The position numbers and the translations under genes were made by a program. A stretch of 64,000 nt of DNA from JAAXHB01 sp965214945 (lineage in GTDB: Bacteria; Actinomycetota; Acidimicrobiia; Acidimicrobiales; Aldehydirespiratoraceae): the NCBI GenBank assembly GCA_965214945.1, contig OZ244029.1:1612001-1676000 (forward strand), written 5' to 3'. Below the pieces are notes generated by a model. The model saw nothing but the letters and a program-made list of their open reading frames with translations, ran no database searches and was not told where the DNA came from. How positions within the stretch are numbered: the stretch's first letter is position 1; the number at the start of each line of letters is the position of its first letter. Positions 1 through 7,794 of the stretch are shown piece by piece.

Positions 1-1
1 G

Positions 2-496
2 CACCAGGACCACCCCTACTACAACGTCGACCGCCCGTTCATCACGATCTGGGCCACGCTTGACGATGTGGACGCCGAGGCCTCGCTGCGGGTGGTGCCC
101 CGCTCGCATTCCACCGGAGCGATCTACTCGCCGGTGGAGTTCTCAGCCACGTCGACCACCATCGGGGGACGCTCACCGCTGCCGCCCGTGCCGGACATCG
201 ACGCCGATCTGGGCCGACACCGGGTGCGAAGCTGGAATCTATGCGCCGGCGACGCCGTGGCATTCGACTCGCGGATGCTGCACTCCACAGGCGTGAAACC
301 CAGCGGCGGCCGCCTGTTCCGCCGCATATCCACCCGCTGGATCCATCCCGAGGCCACCTACTCCGATCTCGGCGAGCAGGCGGCCACCTTCTGGCGGATT
401 CTTCCGCACGGGCTCGTCAGCGGTGACCGCCTGGCAAGCGAGATGTTCCCGCTGGTCGGCCTCAGCGCTAAGCGGCGCGCCAACTCGGGGCTCTGA
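2..496 (+). CDS. Phytanoyl-CoA dioxygenase (PhyH) family protein, 5' end cut by window
   Basis: This is the C-terminal part (164 residues) of a non-haem Fe(II)/2-oxoglutarate oxygenase; the gene begins outside the window. The fragment opens with the HQD triad, the HxD iron ligands of the PhyH fold, followed by a beta-strand-rich core. The distal facial-triad His appears in 'RMLHSTGV', and an Arg in 'GGRLFRR' is well placed to bind 2-oxoglutarate. The family hydroxylates small molecules or lipids; the substrate cannot be read from the sequence. It is one of three PhyH genes in the first 17.6 kb. Confidence 0.85.
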   Translation, partial: HQDHPYYNVDRPFITIWATLDDVDAEASLRVVPRSHSTGAIYSPVEFSATSTTIGGRSPLPPVPDIDADLGRHRVRSWNLCAGDAVAFDSRMLHSTGVKPSGGRLFRRISTRWIHPEATYSDLGEQAATFWRILPHGLVSGDRLASEMFPLVGLSAKRRANSGL

Positions 497-603
497 GAAG
501 GGGCCCAATTGAGAGTACCCTCATGAAGATCGACACGATCTAGTATGCATGTGGCCTCTGGATTGTCAGTCTCTACCTCGCAGTACACAATAGGGAAGTC
601 TCG

Positions 604-1227
604 GTGCGCCGGACATTAAGCATAACCTTTCATCCCGATATAGATGATCATTCGTCTTGGTTGCCAACGATGACCGACTTCTTGCAGGAGACTGCTAAAA
701 AGTGGAATTGGGACAGCTACACGCTGACGAGAATCAACCTTGTGCTTGAAGAATTGCTGACGAATACCTTCACTCATGGCAGTGAAGGAGAACATACCGT
801 ACACGCAGATGTGACGCTCGAGATGAAGCAAAAATCAGCGAGGATTACGATCTCTGATAATGGCCGTCTGTTTAACCCCTTAGAGCAGGCACCTGGTGTG
901 GACACTACCCTTCCGCTGGAAGCGCGCGCTATGGGCGGTCTCGGACTTGAACTCGTCAGAACTATCGCTGAGGAACTCTCATATGAGTCCTACGACGACA
1001 GAAACAGATTGCATCTGACAGTAGCCACTTCTGATGTCGCTGAATCCGATGGTGTCAGTGAATCAGATTGCACAAACACGCGGGCGCAAAGTCCTACATC
1101 GAAAGCACCACAGAATCCCGCATCGAAAGCACTAGTGATGGTTGACGACGTGACAGTCTGTTTCGGTGACGACAACGCGCCATTAGAGGTTAGCCACACC
1201 TTACGGTCGGTACCGCGACGGCTGTGA
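604..1227 (+). CDS. RsbW-like HATPase_c_2 (anti-sigma regulatory / serine kinase) protein with foreign tail
   Basis: Residues 1-140 form a small GHKL ATPase of the anti-sigma-factor (RsbW/SpoIIAB) type. The N box is in 'LVLEELLTNTFTHG', the G1 box is 'SDNG' and the G2 box is 'GGLGLELVR'. Such proteins bind or phosphorylate anti-anti-sigma partners in the cytoplasm, but no partner STAS or sigma gene is nearby. The start is a GTG with AGGGA 7 bases upstream. Residues 141-175 are Ser/Thr/Pro-rich and look disordered. The last 30 residues resemble the beginning of an ABC ATPase rather than this family. The DNA is visibly AT-richer than its neighbours, which suggests transfer. Confidence 0.75.
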   Translation: MRRTLSITFHPDIDDHSSWLPTMTDFLQETAKKWNWDSYTLTRINLVLEELLTNTFTHGSEGEHTVHADVTLEMKQKSARITISDNGRLFNPLEQAPGVDTTLPLEARAMGGLGLELVRTIAEELSYESYDDRNRLHLTVATSDVAESDGVSESDCTNTRAQSPTSKAPQNPASKALVMVDDVTVCFGDDNAPLEVSHTLRSVPRRL

Positions 1228-1247
1228 TGGGCGCGAACGGATCTCGG
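1126..1247 (+). pseudogene. Scrap of an ABC transporter ATPase N-terminus, frameshifted
   Basis: The end of the RsbW-like frame reads 'LVMVDDVTVCFGDD...LEVSHT', like the first strand of an ABC ATPase. A +1 shift near 1203 then gives 'TVGTATAVMGANGS', which matches the strand and start of the Walker A loop (GxNGSGKS). Similarity stops just before the essential GKS. What remains is about 40 residues, so it cannot be functional. I infer a recombination junction in which an ABC gene was cut. The match is by motif only. Confidence 0.5.
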
Positions 1248-1261
1248 ATAAACCGTCGCCG

Positions 1262-2068
1262 ATGAGGTTCCAGCGGCCCACCGTGGCGGAGCTGCTCGCC
1301 GACCGCTACCGGCGACAGCGAACGAATATCTTCATCCGAACCCTCGACGAAGCCCGCGCGGCGGAGGCTGCGGGACTGGACATGCTGGTGATCCCCGACG
1401 AGGACATGGGCTCCGACATCCGCGATGCGGCGCCGTCAGTGTTCGTTACGGTCGCGCTCGCTTACGGTCGCCTGGTCACAGCGGAGGACTACCTGCGGGA
1501 GGCGTTCGCGATGCGAGCGCTCGGCGGCGACGCTGTCTATTGCGCCGCGGGTCTTCCCACCGTGGAGCTACTCGCCGGCGAGGGCATCCCGGTGGTGGGC
1601 CACCTCGGCTTCATCCCCACTCATGCCACGTGGACCGGTGGCCCGCGGGCCATGGGAAACACTGCGAAGAGCGCCCTGGGAATATGGCAGCAGGCAAGAC
1701 GGCTCGCTGACGCGGGCGCGTTCGCAGCGGAGATCGAGCTGGTGCCGGCTGAAGTGGCCGCCGCCATCGCGGAGCGGACTGAGCTGTTCTTGATCTCGAT
1801 GGGGTCAGGTGCCGGATGCGCCGCTCAGTACCTGTTCAGTATCGACATCCTCGGCGCCCATGACGGCCACTACCCTCGTCACTCCAAGACCTACCGCGAC
1901 TTCCATTCCGAGATGGAGCGCCTTCAAGCCGAGCGCGTCGCCGCCTACCGGGAATATCGGTCCGATGTGGAGTCCGGCGCTTATCCTGGTCCTGAGCACG
2001 CGCTCAGCATCAAGCCCCGCCAGCTCGCCGAGTTCATCGAAGCCATCGACGCTCCGCCCGCGCGGTGA
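1262..2068 (+). CDS. PanB-like ketopantoate hydroxymethyltransferase / PEP-mutase-superfamily enzyme
   Basis: The 268 residues follow the PanB (alpha/beta)8 barrel. 'GIPVVGHLGFIPTHATWTGG' aligns with the PanB 'GHLGLTPQ' segment, 'AGAFAAEIELVPAEVA' with the helix carrying the catalytic Glu, and 'SMGSGAGCAAQYL' with the substrate loop. PanB proper adds a hydroxymethyl group from methylene-THF to 2-oxoisovalerate. Here the loops are diverged, and the neighbours are an aldo-keto reductase and an enolase-superfamily dehydratase, not panC/panD. A role as an aldolase or lyase on a sugar-derived or branched 2-oxoacid is therefore as likely as pantothenate synthesis. Confidence 0.7.
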   Translation: MRFQRPTVAELLADRYRRQRTNIFIRTLDEARAAEAAGLDMLVIPDEDMGSDIRDAAPSVFVTVALAYGRLVTAEDYLREAFAMRALGGDAVYCAAGLPTVELLAGEGIPVVGHLGFIPTHATWTGGPRAMGNTAKSALGIWQQARRLADAGAFAAEIELVPAEVAAAIAERTELFLISMGSGAGCAAQYLFSIDILGAHDGHYPRHSKTYRDFHSEMERLQAERVAAYREYRSDVESGAYPGPEHALSIKPRQLAEFIEAIDAPPAR

Positions 2069-2168
2069 CCCGGTGGGCCGTCCTGGGGAATCCGAAGCAG
2101 CGATGATCAGCGGCGGCCACAACAGCCTGATATGCGCAGCCCAGAACGCCGAATGAGAGAGGTGCCTC

Positions 2169-3212
2169 ATGAGCGAGCGTCCGCGCCAGCCCAGAGCCAG
2201 GCTCGCGCAGCTTGCGCCCGATCCGATCCGCGGCCCTGAACAGACCGCTTGGCTGCCTCGGGCGGAGCTGCGCCTGAGCCGGCTCGGCTTCGGCACCGCG
2301 CCGCTGGCGTCGGTGTACTGGGGCAACGATGAAGCGGTCGCCCGCGACGCCGTCCGCCAGGCCCTCGGCCGCGGGTTCCGGTTCTTCGACACGGCGCCCT
2401 TTTACGGGCTCGGAGAATGCGAGACCAGGCTCGGAGCGGCATTGCGCGAGCACCCTGGCGGCAGCTCGGTGACCATCGCCACAAAGGTCGGACGGCTACT
2501 CGAGCCGGCCGGCGACGGCGGGCTCGACGCCCGTTTCGACTTCGGTTACGGCGCCGCGCTGCGGTCAATCGAAACGAGCCTCGATCGTTTGGGCGTCGAC
2601 AGAGTGCAGATCTGCCACATCCACGATCCCGACGACCACATCACCGAAGCTCTAGGCGGCGCGCACCGGGCTCTGACGGAACTGCGCGGCCAGGGCGTGA
2701 TCGACGCCGTGTCGGTCGGTACCAATACGGTGGCCACTGCCGAGGCCTTCTTGGAGCGCAGCGACATCGACTGCATGCTGGTCGCCGGCCGGTACACACT
2801 GCTCGACCAGTCGGCCGCCGCTTTGATCGACCGTTGCGCGGCACGCGACGTGGCCTTTCTGGCCGCAGGCGTCTTCAACAGCGGTGTCCTCGCGGACGCC
2901 GCTGACGGGGCCTGGTACGACTATGCCCCGGCCGCCCCGGCCGTGCTGCACCGAGCGCGAGCTGCCGAGGCCGTGTGCGCGCGCCACGGCGTGACGCTGC
3001 GCCATGCTGCGCTCGCCTTCCCGGCTGTGCGAGCCGGGGTTACCGCGGTCGTTGTAGGCATGGCGGCCCCCGGAGAGGTGGACGACAACCTTCGGGCGTT
3101 GAGCAGCCCGATCCCCGACGGCCTTTGGAACGAACTTGCCGACGAGGGCCTCATCGACCCGCCCCGCGCCGCGTCCCGGGGCTCTGCCTCAACCCGCGGC
3201 CTGCCCCATTGA
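2169..3212 (+). CDS. Aldo/keto reductase, D-threo-aldose (L-fucose) dehydrogenase-like
   Basis: This is an NAD(P)-dependent aldo/keto reductase of 347 residues with a TIM barrel. The catalytic set is visible: Asp74 and Tyr79 in 'FFDTAPFYG', Lys106 in 'IATKVGR' and a His in 'ICHIHDPDDH' (150-152). The 'FGTAPL' start and 'HDPD' motif are typical of the L-fucose / D-threo-aldose 1-dehydrogenase and pyridoxal dehydrogenase group, which oxidise aldoses to lactones. It lies 62 bases before an enolase-superfamily gene on the same strand, consistent with oxidation of a sugar whose acid is then dehydrated. The exact substrate is unknown. Confidence 0.8.
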   Translation: MSERPRQPRARLAQLAPDPIRGPEQTAWLPRAELRLSRLGFGTAPLASVYWGNDEAVARDAVRQALGRGFRFFDTAPFYGLGECETRLGAALREHPGGSSVTIATKVGRLLEPAGDGGLDARFDFGYGAALRSIETSLDRLGVDRVQICHIHDPDDHITEALGGAHRALTELRGQGVIDAVSVGTNTVATAEAFLERSDIDCMLVAGRYTLLDQSAAALIDRCAARDVAFLAAGVFNSGVLADAADGAWYDYAPAAPAVLHRARAAEAVCARHGVTLRHAALAFPAVRAGVTAVVVGMAAPGEVDDNLRALSSPIPDGLWNELADEGLIDPPRAASRGSASTRGLPH

Positions 3213-3228
3213 CCCGCCGTATCGCCTG

Positions 3229-3263
3229 TTGAACTGACCTGTTGAGTTGAACTGACCTGTTGA
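3229..3263 (+). repeat. 18-bp tandem duplication upstream of the enolase-superfamily gene
   Basis: The unit TTGAACTGACCTGTTGAG occurs at 3229-3246 and again at 3247, where the last base differs (A). A further partial 'CCTGTTGA' precedes the first copy. It fills the gap between the aldo/keto reductase stop and the ribosome binding site (AAAGGA, 3263-3268) of the next gene. Similar small duplications occur in other intergenic gaps of the left part of the window. Confidence 0.8.
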
Positions 3264-3273
3264 AAGGACAGCC

Positions 3274-4458
3274 ATGAGAATCGCCAGCGTGAAGGCCGTG
3301 CTCGCCGGCTACCGCAAGATCGATCCCGACATGCAGCGCAGCTTCGCCTTGGTGCGCGTCGGGGCGGACGACGGCACGGTGGGCTGGGGTGAGGCCTCCA
3401 CCAACTGGGGGCACTCCTACCCCACCGTCTTCCGGGCCGTGATCGACGACGTTTGTGCCCGGCACCTATTAGGCCGCGACCCTCTAGCGATACGTGACCG
3501 CGTCGCAGATCTGAAGGTCACGCTCGACGGCTACCTCGGCTGGGAGGGCCTCACAAGTCAGACTATCGGCGCCATCGAAATGGCCTTGTGGGACCTGCTC
3601 GGCAAGTCGCTCAACGCGCCGGTGCACCGACTGCTGGGTGGCAGCGCCTACCCGATCCCGCTGTACGGCACGGGAACGACGATGTTCGAGGAGTCCGCGC
3701 AATGGCACGCCCGCTATTTCGACGAGTGCCTGGAACTGGGCTTCAAGGGCGTGAAAGTACGACTCGGGCGCACTGTGGAAGCCGACGCGGAGGTCGTCGC
3801 GACCGTCCGCGAGCATGTTGGGCCCGACACGCTGATGGGCGTGGACTCCTATTGGTTCCACGACCCCGACACCGCGCTCGAACTGGCCCGCCGGATCGCC
3901 GAGTACGACATCCACTTCTTTGAGGAGCCCGTGCCCCAGTACCAGATCGAGGGACTTCAGCGGCTGCAGCGGAGTTCACCCATCCGAGTCGCGGTCGGCG
4001 AGCGTGTCTACTCGCCTCGGGCGTATGCGCGGCTGGCCCGATGCGACGCCGCCCGGGTCTTCGAGCCGGATGCCGCTCTGGCGGGCGGCATCGCCGCGTG
4101 CATGGACATCGCTGCCCTCGCGGAGCGCTCAGGCATCGAGGTGATACCGCATGTCGGAGGCCCCACCGTCGTCGCGCTGGCCGCCAACCTCCACTGGGCG
4201 ACCGCCGCGCGGGTGCGCCTGTGCGAGTACGACATCGACCCGCATCAGCCGATGATCACCGATATCGGCGACAACCCCGGTCTGGCACTGTCGGACACAC
4301 GCGGTGGCGTCATCACGGCGCCGGAGGGCCCGGGCCTGGGCGTGGACGTCGACGAGGCGGAGCTTGCCAAGCATCCGTACGTGGAGGGCGATACCTACGC
4401 TGAACTCTTCCCCGAGCACGAGTCGGGACGCGCCGCCGCGCCCCCCGGCGACGACTAA
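3274..4458 (+). CDS. Enolase-superfamily sugar-acid dehydratase (mandelate racemase/MLE family)
   Basis: The 394-residue protein has the capping domain (1-125) and barrel of the mandelate racemase group. The barrel shows Lys161-x-Arg163 at the end of strand 2, metal ligands Asp191 ('MGVDSYW'), Glu217 ('FFEEP') and Glu243 ('AVGERVY'), and His293 in 'VIPHVGG' as the second base. This layout is shared with galactonate/gluconate-type dehydratases and racemases. An ATG with AAAGGA upstream marks the start. Given the aldose dehydrogenase before it and the FAH-like DUF2848 gene after it, dehydration of an aldonate to a 2-keto-3-deoxy acid is the best inference. Confidence 0.82.
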   Translation: MRIASVKAVLAGYRKIDPDMQRSFALVRVGADDGTVGWGEASTNWGHSYPTVFRAVIDDVCARHLLGRDPLAIRDRVADLKVTLDGYLGWEGLTSQTIGAIEMALWDLLGKSLNAPVHRLLGGSAYPIPLYGTGTTMFEESAQWHARYFDECLELGFKGVKVRLGRTVEADAEVVATVREHVGPDTLMGVDSYWFHDPDTALELARRIAEYDIHFFEEPVPQYQIEGLQRLQRSSPIRVAVGERVYSPRAYARLARCDAARVFEPDAALAGGIAACMDIAALAERSGIEVIPHVGGPTVVALAANLHWATAARVRLCEYDIDPHQPMITDIGDNPGLALSDTRGGVITAPEGPGLGVDVDEAELAKHPYVEGDTYAELFPEHESGRAAAPPGDD

Positions 4459-4515
4459 AGCGCCAACGATTCCAGCGGACTTGAGCGGCGAGGGATGAGC
4501 GGAGAAGGCAGTCAG

Positions 4516-5175
4516 ATGAGGCTTGAGATCGACGGGGCGCAGCGCGTGCTGCGCCCCGAGGCACTGGTGGTGATCGGCTACGCCGGACGCGACAGGGCCG
4601 CGGTCGAGGCTCACATCAGCGAGCTGGCCGAGCTCGGTGTGCCCCGCCCGGCTAGCGTCCCGCTGTTCATGGTGTTCCCGCCTCGGTTGATTTGCCAGGC
4701 TCCGCGCGTGGAAGCAACCGGCGGGCACACCTCAGGCGAGGTCGAGGTGGTCTTGGTAGTCGACGGAGACGACGTCTTCGTGACTGTCGGCTCTGATCAC
4801 ACTGACCGGGCTCTGGAGGCCGTCGACATCGTCGCCTCCAAGGGCGTGTGCCCCAAGCCGGTGGCAACTGAGGGCTGGCCGGCCGCTGCGCTGAAAGGAC
4901 GCTGGGACGGCCTACGGCTGCGCAGCCGGATCGATGACGGCGTGCTCTACCAGGACGGCCCCGTCTCCGCGAACATCGCTCCCGAGGAACTGGTGGCGGC
5001 GATCCCGTGGCGAGATGCGCCGCCACGGTGCTTCGTGGCGTTCACCGGCACCGTCGGCGTGATCGGCGAGATCCGCCCCAGCCGGGTGTTCCAGGCCGAG
5101 CTGAGCTGCCCGGGTCTGGCCACGCTCAGGCTGCGATACGAGACGCTGCTGGTCGCGCCGCTCGCAGCACGCTGA
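4516..5175 (+). CDS. DUF2848 family protein (FAH-like fold)
   Basis: The 219 residues resemble DUF2848 ('VVIGYAGRDRAAVEAHI', 'ELGVPRPASVPLF'), a family related to fumarylacetoacetate hydrolases and found beside sugar-acid and amino-acid catabolic genes. Its reaction is not established. The start at 4516 is chosen because GGAGAAGG (4500-4507) gives an 8-base spacing; an upstream ATG at 4495 has its purines too close. It follows the dehydratase gene by under 60 bases and is probably the last gene of the 1262-5175 run, possibly acting on a keto-acid product. Confidence 0.72.
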   Translation: MRLEIDGAQRVLRPEALVVIGYAGRDRAAVEAHISELAELGVPRPASVPLFMVFPPRLICQAPRVEATGGHTSGEVEVVLVVDGDDVFVTVGSDHTDRALEAVDIVASKGVCPKPVATEGWPAAALKGRWDGLRLRSRIDDGVLYQDGPVSANIAPEELVAAIPWRDAPPRCFVAFTGTVGVIGEIRPSRVFQAELSCPGLATLRLRYETLLVAPLAAR

Positions 5176-5206
5176 CGACCTAAGCCCGCGGCGTCCGGGC
5201 AGGTTA

Positions 5207-5221
5207 CCCAGGCTACCTGGG
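5207..5221. terminator. Weak hairpin between converging genes
   Basis: CCCAGG-CTA-CCTGGG forms a 6-bp stem with a 3-base loop in the gap between the converging DUF2848 and acetoacetate-decarboxylase-like genes. There is no T tract. The position fits a terminator, but the stem is short. Confidence 0.3.
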
Positions 5222-5252
5222 CCGGCTATTCAGCAAGCTCAGTCTGGGTTGT

Positions 5253-6023
5253 TCAGCGGCGCGGGCCTCCGCGGCGTCCGGGCCAGCGCGAGCCGCCTAT
5301 CACGTCGGCATGCGGCCAGAACGCGTCGGGATCTAGCTTGCCGGCGACTGTGATGTCACGACTGAGGTGTCGCGCTGTCACCAGCTCGGCCGACAGCTGC
5401 TCGCGCATCGGCAGAAGCTCGGTGTAGGGATCCCAGGGGCTATCGCGCAGGATGAGGTTTCCGGTGAGTGGCTCAGCGAGCACGTCCACACGAGTGCTGC
5501 GCACTCGCACTACGTGCGGCGGGAAATCGTAACGTCCCTCGACCCCACCCACCGCCGGGGAGAACTTGATCCACCATTCGCTCTCCTCGATCACGTCGGC
5601 AGCGGGCGTGTACGGCGTGCCTGCCTTGCCGCGGAACTCCATGAAGGTGTAGCCGTGATGGGTGCAGCGTGCCTCTACCGCGTCGCCGAAGCGGAAGAAC
5701 CTTATGTCGCAGGGGAACTTGGGCTGTCCGTTGGTGTTCTGACTGATGAAAATGGCGGCCTCTTGGTCGATACCCATGCCCAGCGAGTAGAGGCCGCGTA
5801 TCCCGTCGAAGATCGCTTCCACTTTGGTGCTTACGCCGTGCTCGGGCTCGTCGAGCACCGGAACGCAATAGACGTTGATGTGAACGTGCGGGTCGCGCCC
5901 CGAGGTGAGGCCCGGCGGCAGCAGCTTCGTGATGCGCCCGGGATCTGTGCGGTAGACGACCTTGAGCTTGGGCCAGCCCGAGATCTCTCCCGGTGCGGTC
6001 ATAACTGCGCTGACTTCGCTCAT
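5253..6023 (-). CDS. Acetoacetate decarboxylase (ADC) family protein
   Basis: The 256 residues carry the ADC fold. The segment 'NTNGQPKFPCDI' aligns with the loop of the Schiff-base Lys of acetoacetate decarboxylase, whose Lys is kept. The N-terminal 'YRTDPGRITKLLPPGL' is the usual substrate-entry segment. Family members decarboxylate or hydrate small keto acids or catalyse aldol chemistry; the substrate here is unknown. The start is supported by AAGGA 8 bases before the ATG. It is transcribed with the LLM and HD genes upstream, after a gap of about 97 bases. Confidence 0.8.
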   Translation of the reverse strand: MSEVSAVMTAPGEISGWPKLKVVYRTDPGRITKLLPPGLTSGRDPHVHINVYCVPVLDEPEHGVSTKVEAIFDGIRGLYSLGMGIDQEAAIFISQNTNGQPKFPCDIRFFRFGDAVEARCTHHGYTFMEFRGKAGTPYTPAADVIEESEWWIKFSPAVGGVEGRYDFPPHVVRVRSTRVDVLAEPLTGNLILRDSPWDPYTELLPMREQLSAELVTARHLSRDITVAGKLDPDAFWPHADVIGGSRWPGRRGGPRR

Positions 6024-6120
6024 GGGACATGTCCTTCAGTTCGCCTGTGTTCAGTCAGGTCTCGCTCGCCGGTCGGCGGCGAATTTGATTGTCGTGTAGC
6101 ACTGGCAGGCGCGCCCGGCA

Positions 6121-6999
6121 TCACGCCGCCCGCAGCGGCGCTATCACCTGATCGGCGAAGCGCAGCACAGGCTCGACGGATTTCGGATGTCCGAAGTCCA
6201 TGATGAAGTGCTCAACTCCCAGGCCACGCAGCCGGGCGAGGTCGCCGAGCATCGCCGCGGACGCTTCGTCGGAGTCCGGCAGCGGCCGTTCGACGGTGAG
6301 CGTGACCTCAATGTCGTCGGGGTTGCGCCCGGCGGCCTCCGCGGAGGCGCGCACGATGTCGCGCTTACGCAACCAGGCGGTCTCATCGCCGGCCAGCGGC
6401 CCGTTCCACATGTCGGCCACTCGTCCGACCAGCGGCAGCCCTATCTGCTCACCGCCGGCGCCGACGCAGACCCTGGGCGGCGTGTCCGGCAGCGGCGGCG
6501 CTGACGCGTCGTTGATCGTGAAGTGGCGGCCTTTGAAGCTCGGGTGGTTCTCGGTCCACATCAGCCGGCAGATCGTGATCATCTCCTCAAGCTGGGCGAA
6601 GCGAACCGAGGGCTTCGGGAAGTCGTAGCCATAGGCGCCGTACTCGTCTTTGCGCCATCCCGCCCCGACGCCGAGCACGAACCGTCCGCCCGAGAGCACC
6701 TGCAAGGTTGCGGCCATCTTTGCTGTGAGCGCAGGCGGGCGGTAGCCGCAGCCCAGCACGTGGTGGCAGAGCGTGACACCGTCGAAACGCGCCGCGAGCC
6801 AGGTGAGCGTGGTCCAGGCCTCCATGAACGGATCGGTGCGCGCATCGAAGCCGTAGAAGTGATCGGCAACCCAAAGCGAGTCGAAGTGCGGCAGCGCCTC
6901 GGGCAGTATGTGGCGCTGCTGGTAGACGACTATCGGCTGGTGGTCGCTCCAGCGGTTGCCGATGACCGGCGAGAGCCAGCCGAACTTAACCGCTCTCAC
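6121..6999 (-). CDS. LLM-class (luciferase-like) F420/FMN-dependent oxidoreductase
   Basis: This is a 292-residue bacterial-luciferase-like TIM-barrel enzyme: 'HFDSLWVADHFYG' near the N-terminus, 'GGRFVLGVGAGWRKDEYGAYG' in the middle and 'RVCVGAGGEQIG' towards the end. These are typical of the F420-dependent actinobacterial branch. The start is GTG in a GTGA overlap with the stop of the HD-domain gene, so the two are translationally coupled. It may reduce or monooxygenate the same substrate that the HD protein handles; neither substrate can be named. Confidence 0.82.
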   Translation of the reverse strand: MRAVKFGWLSPVIGNRWSDHQPIVVYQQRHILPEALPHFDSLWVADHFYGFDARTDPFMEAWTTLTWLAARFDGVTLCHHVLGCGYRPPALTAKMAATLQVLSGGRFVLGVGAGWRKDEYGAYGYDFPKPSVRFAQLEEMITICRLMWTENHPSFKGRHFTINDASAPPLPDTPPRVCVGAGGEQIGLPLVGRVADMWNGPLAGDETAWLRKRDIVRASAEAAGRNPDDIEVTLTVERPLPDSDEASAAMLGDLARLRGLGVEHFIMDFGHPKSVEPVLRFADQVIAPLRAA

Positions 7000-7580
7000 G
7001 CCTCGGGACTCAGACCCGGGCCGTCAGCGTGCTCCGGCCTCGGCTGTGCGAGCACTTTGCGCAACAGAGGCTCTAAGTCCTCGATCTGAAGCGTCGGGTA
7101 GTACGGGTCGAAGCAGTTCTGGTCGTAGCTCTCGCAGAAGTCGACGCACGCGTCGTAATGCGGAGAGGCCCTGTAGCGGTCGCGGGCGTTGCGGTCGCCG
7201 CCTAGGTGATGGAAGTAGTAGTAGCCCTGAAAAAGGCCGTGATGGGCGATCACCCAGTGCACCGCCTCGCTCACATAGGGGGCCAGAACCGCGGCGGCCA
7301 CAGCGCTGTGATTGTGCGGCGCCACCACATCACCGATGTCGTGAAGAAGGGCCGCCACCACGAACTCGTCGCTCTCACCGTTGCGCAGAGCTCGGGTAGC
7401 CGACTGCAGGGAGTGCTGGCAGCGGTCGATCCTGTAGCCGAGCGTCGGACCCTCCATCATCCGCAGAGTAGCTACCAGGCTGTCGACCAAGCTGTTGTCA
7501 GCGTGATCGAAATATCGCGACTGGAGCATCTCGAAGTCGGACTTGTTGCCGTCCGCCATGCGGGTCCAGGTAACGGTCAC
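6996..7580 (-). CDS. HD-domain protein, PhnZ/MIOX-like candidate di-iron oxygenase
   Basis: About 194 residues with an HD metal site: 'CQHSLQSAT' gives an early His, 'ALLHDIGD' the HD pair, 'VIAHHGLFQGYYY' later His residues and 'ESYDQNCFDPYYP' a C-terminal Asp. This spacing resembles single-domain HD proteins of the PhnZ / myo-inositol-oxygenase type rather than nucleotide hydrolases, so oxygenase chemistry is possible (inference). The GTG at 7580 is chosen because a -10-like TAGTAT ends 7 bases upstream (7593-7588), as in leaderless actinobacterial mRNAs. In-frame ATGs at 7589 and 7559 have no ribosome binding site. Confidence 0.68.
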   Translation of the reverse strand: MTVTWTRMADGNKSDFEMLQSRYFDHADNSLVDSLVATLRMMEGPTLGYRIDRCQHSLQSATRALRNGESDEFVVAALLHDIGDVVAPHNHSAVAAAVLAPYVSEAVHWVIAHHGLFQGYYYFHHLGGDRNARDRYRASPHYDACVDFCESYDQNCFDPYYPTLQIEDLEPLLRKVLAQPRPEHADGPGLSPEA

Positions 7581-7695
7581 TGAATTCATACTACAGACTG
7601 AGGGGTGGTGACCGTTCTGACACGCCCGCTGGGCTTCGACGCTCACAGGGTCAGGTGACACACACGGGGTCTGTGCCAAGGGCGCGCGACTCCAG

Positions 7696-7726
7696 ACCGG
7701 CGGCGTCCTGCTCTGACGCCGCCGGT
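7696..7726 (-). terminator. Strong hairpin downstream of the 7795-8397 gene
   Basis: ACCGGCGGCGTC (7696-7707) pairs perfectly with GACGCCGCCGGT (7715-7726) across a 7-base loop. It lies 69 bases past the stop of the minus-strand gene ending at 7795, and no U tract follows. GC-rich hairpins without a U tract are common terminators in actinobacteria. Confidence 0.6.
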
Positions 7727-7794
7727 GGAGCAGTCGGATTGTCCGCGCGGAAGCGGCGCCGCAGATCGACGCCCGCCCCGCGCGACGGCGCGTC

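Noticed and set aside
563..591. TTGTCA-17-CACAAT promoter for the RsbW-like gene
   Set aside because: The implied transcription start (near 598) would remove the AGGGA ribosome binding site at 592-596, and the -10 match is only four of six.
5367..6203. A 278-codon open frame on the plus strand
   Set aside because: It is antisense to the acetoacetate-decarboxylase-like gene, has no domain, and is explained by codon bias in high-GC DNA.
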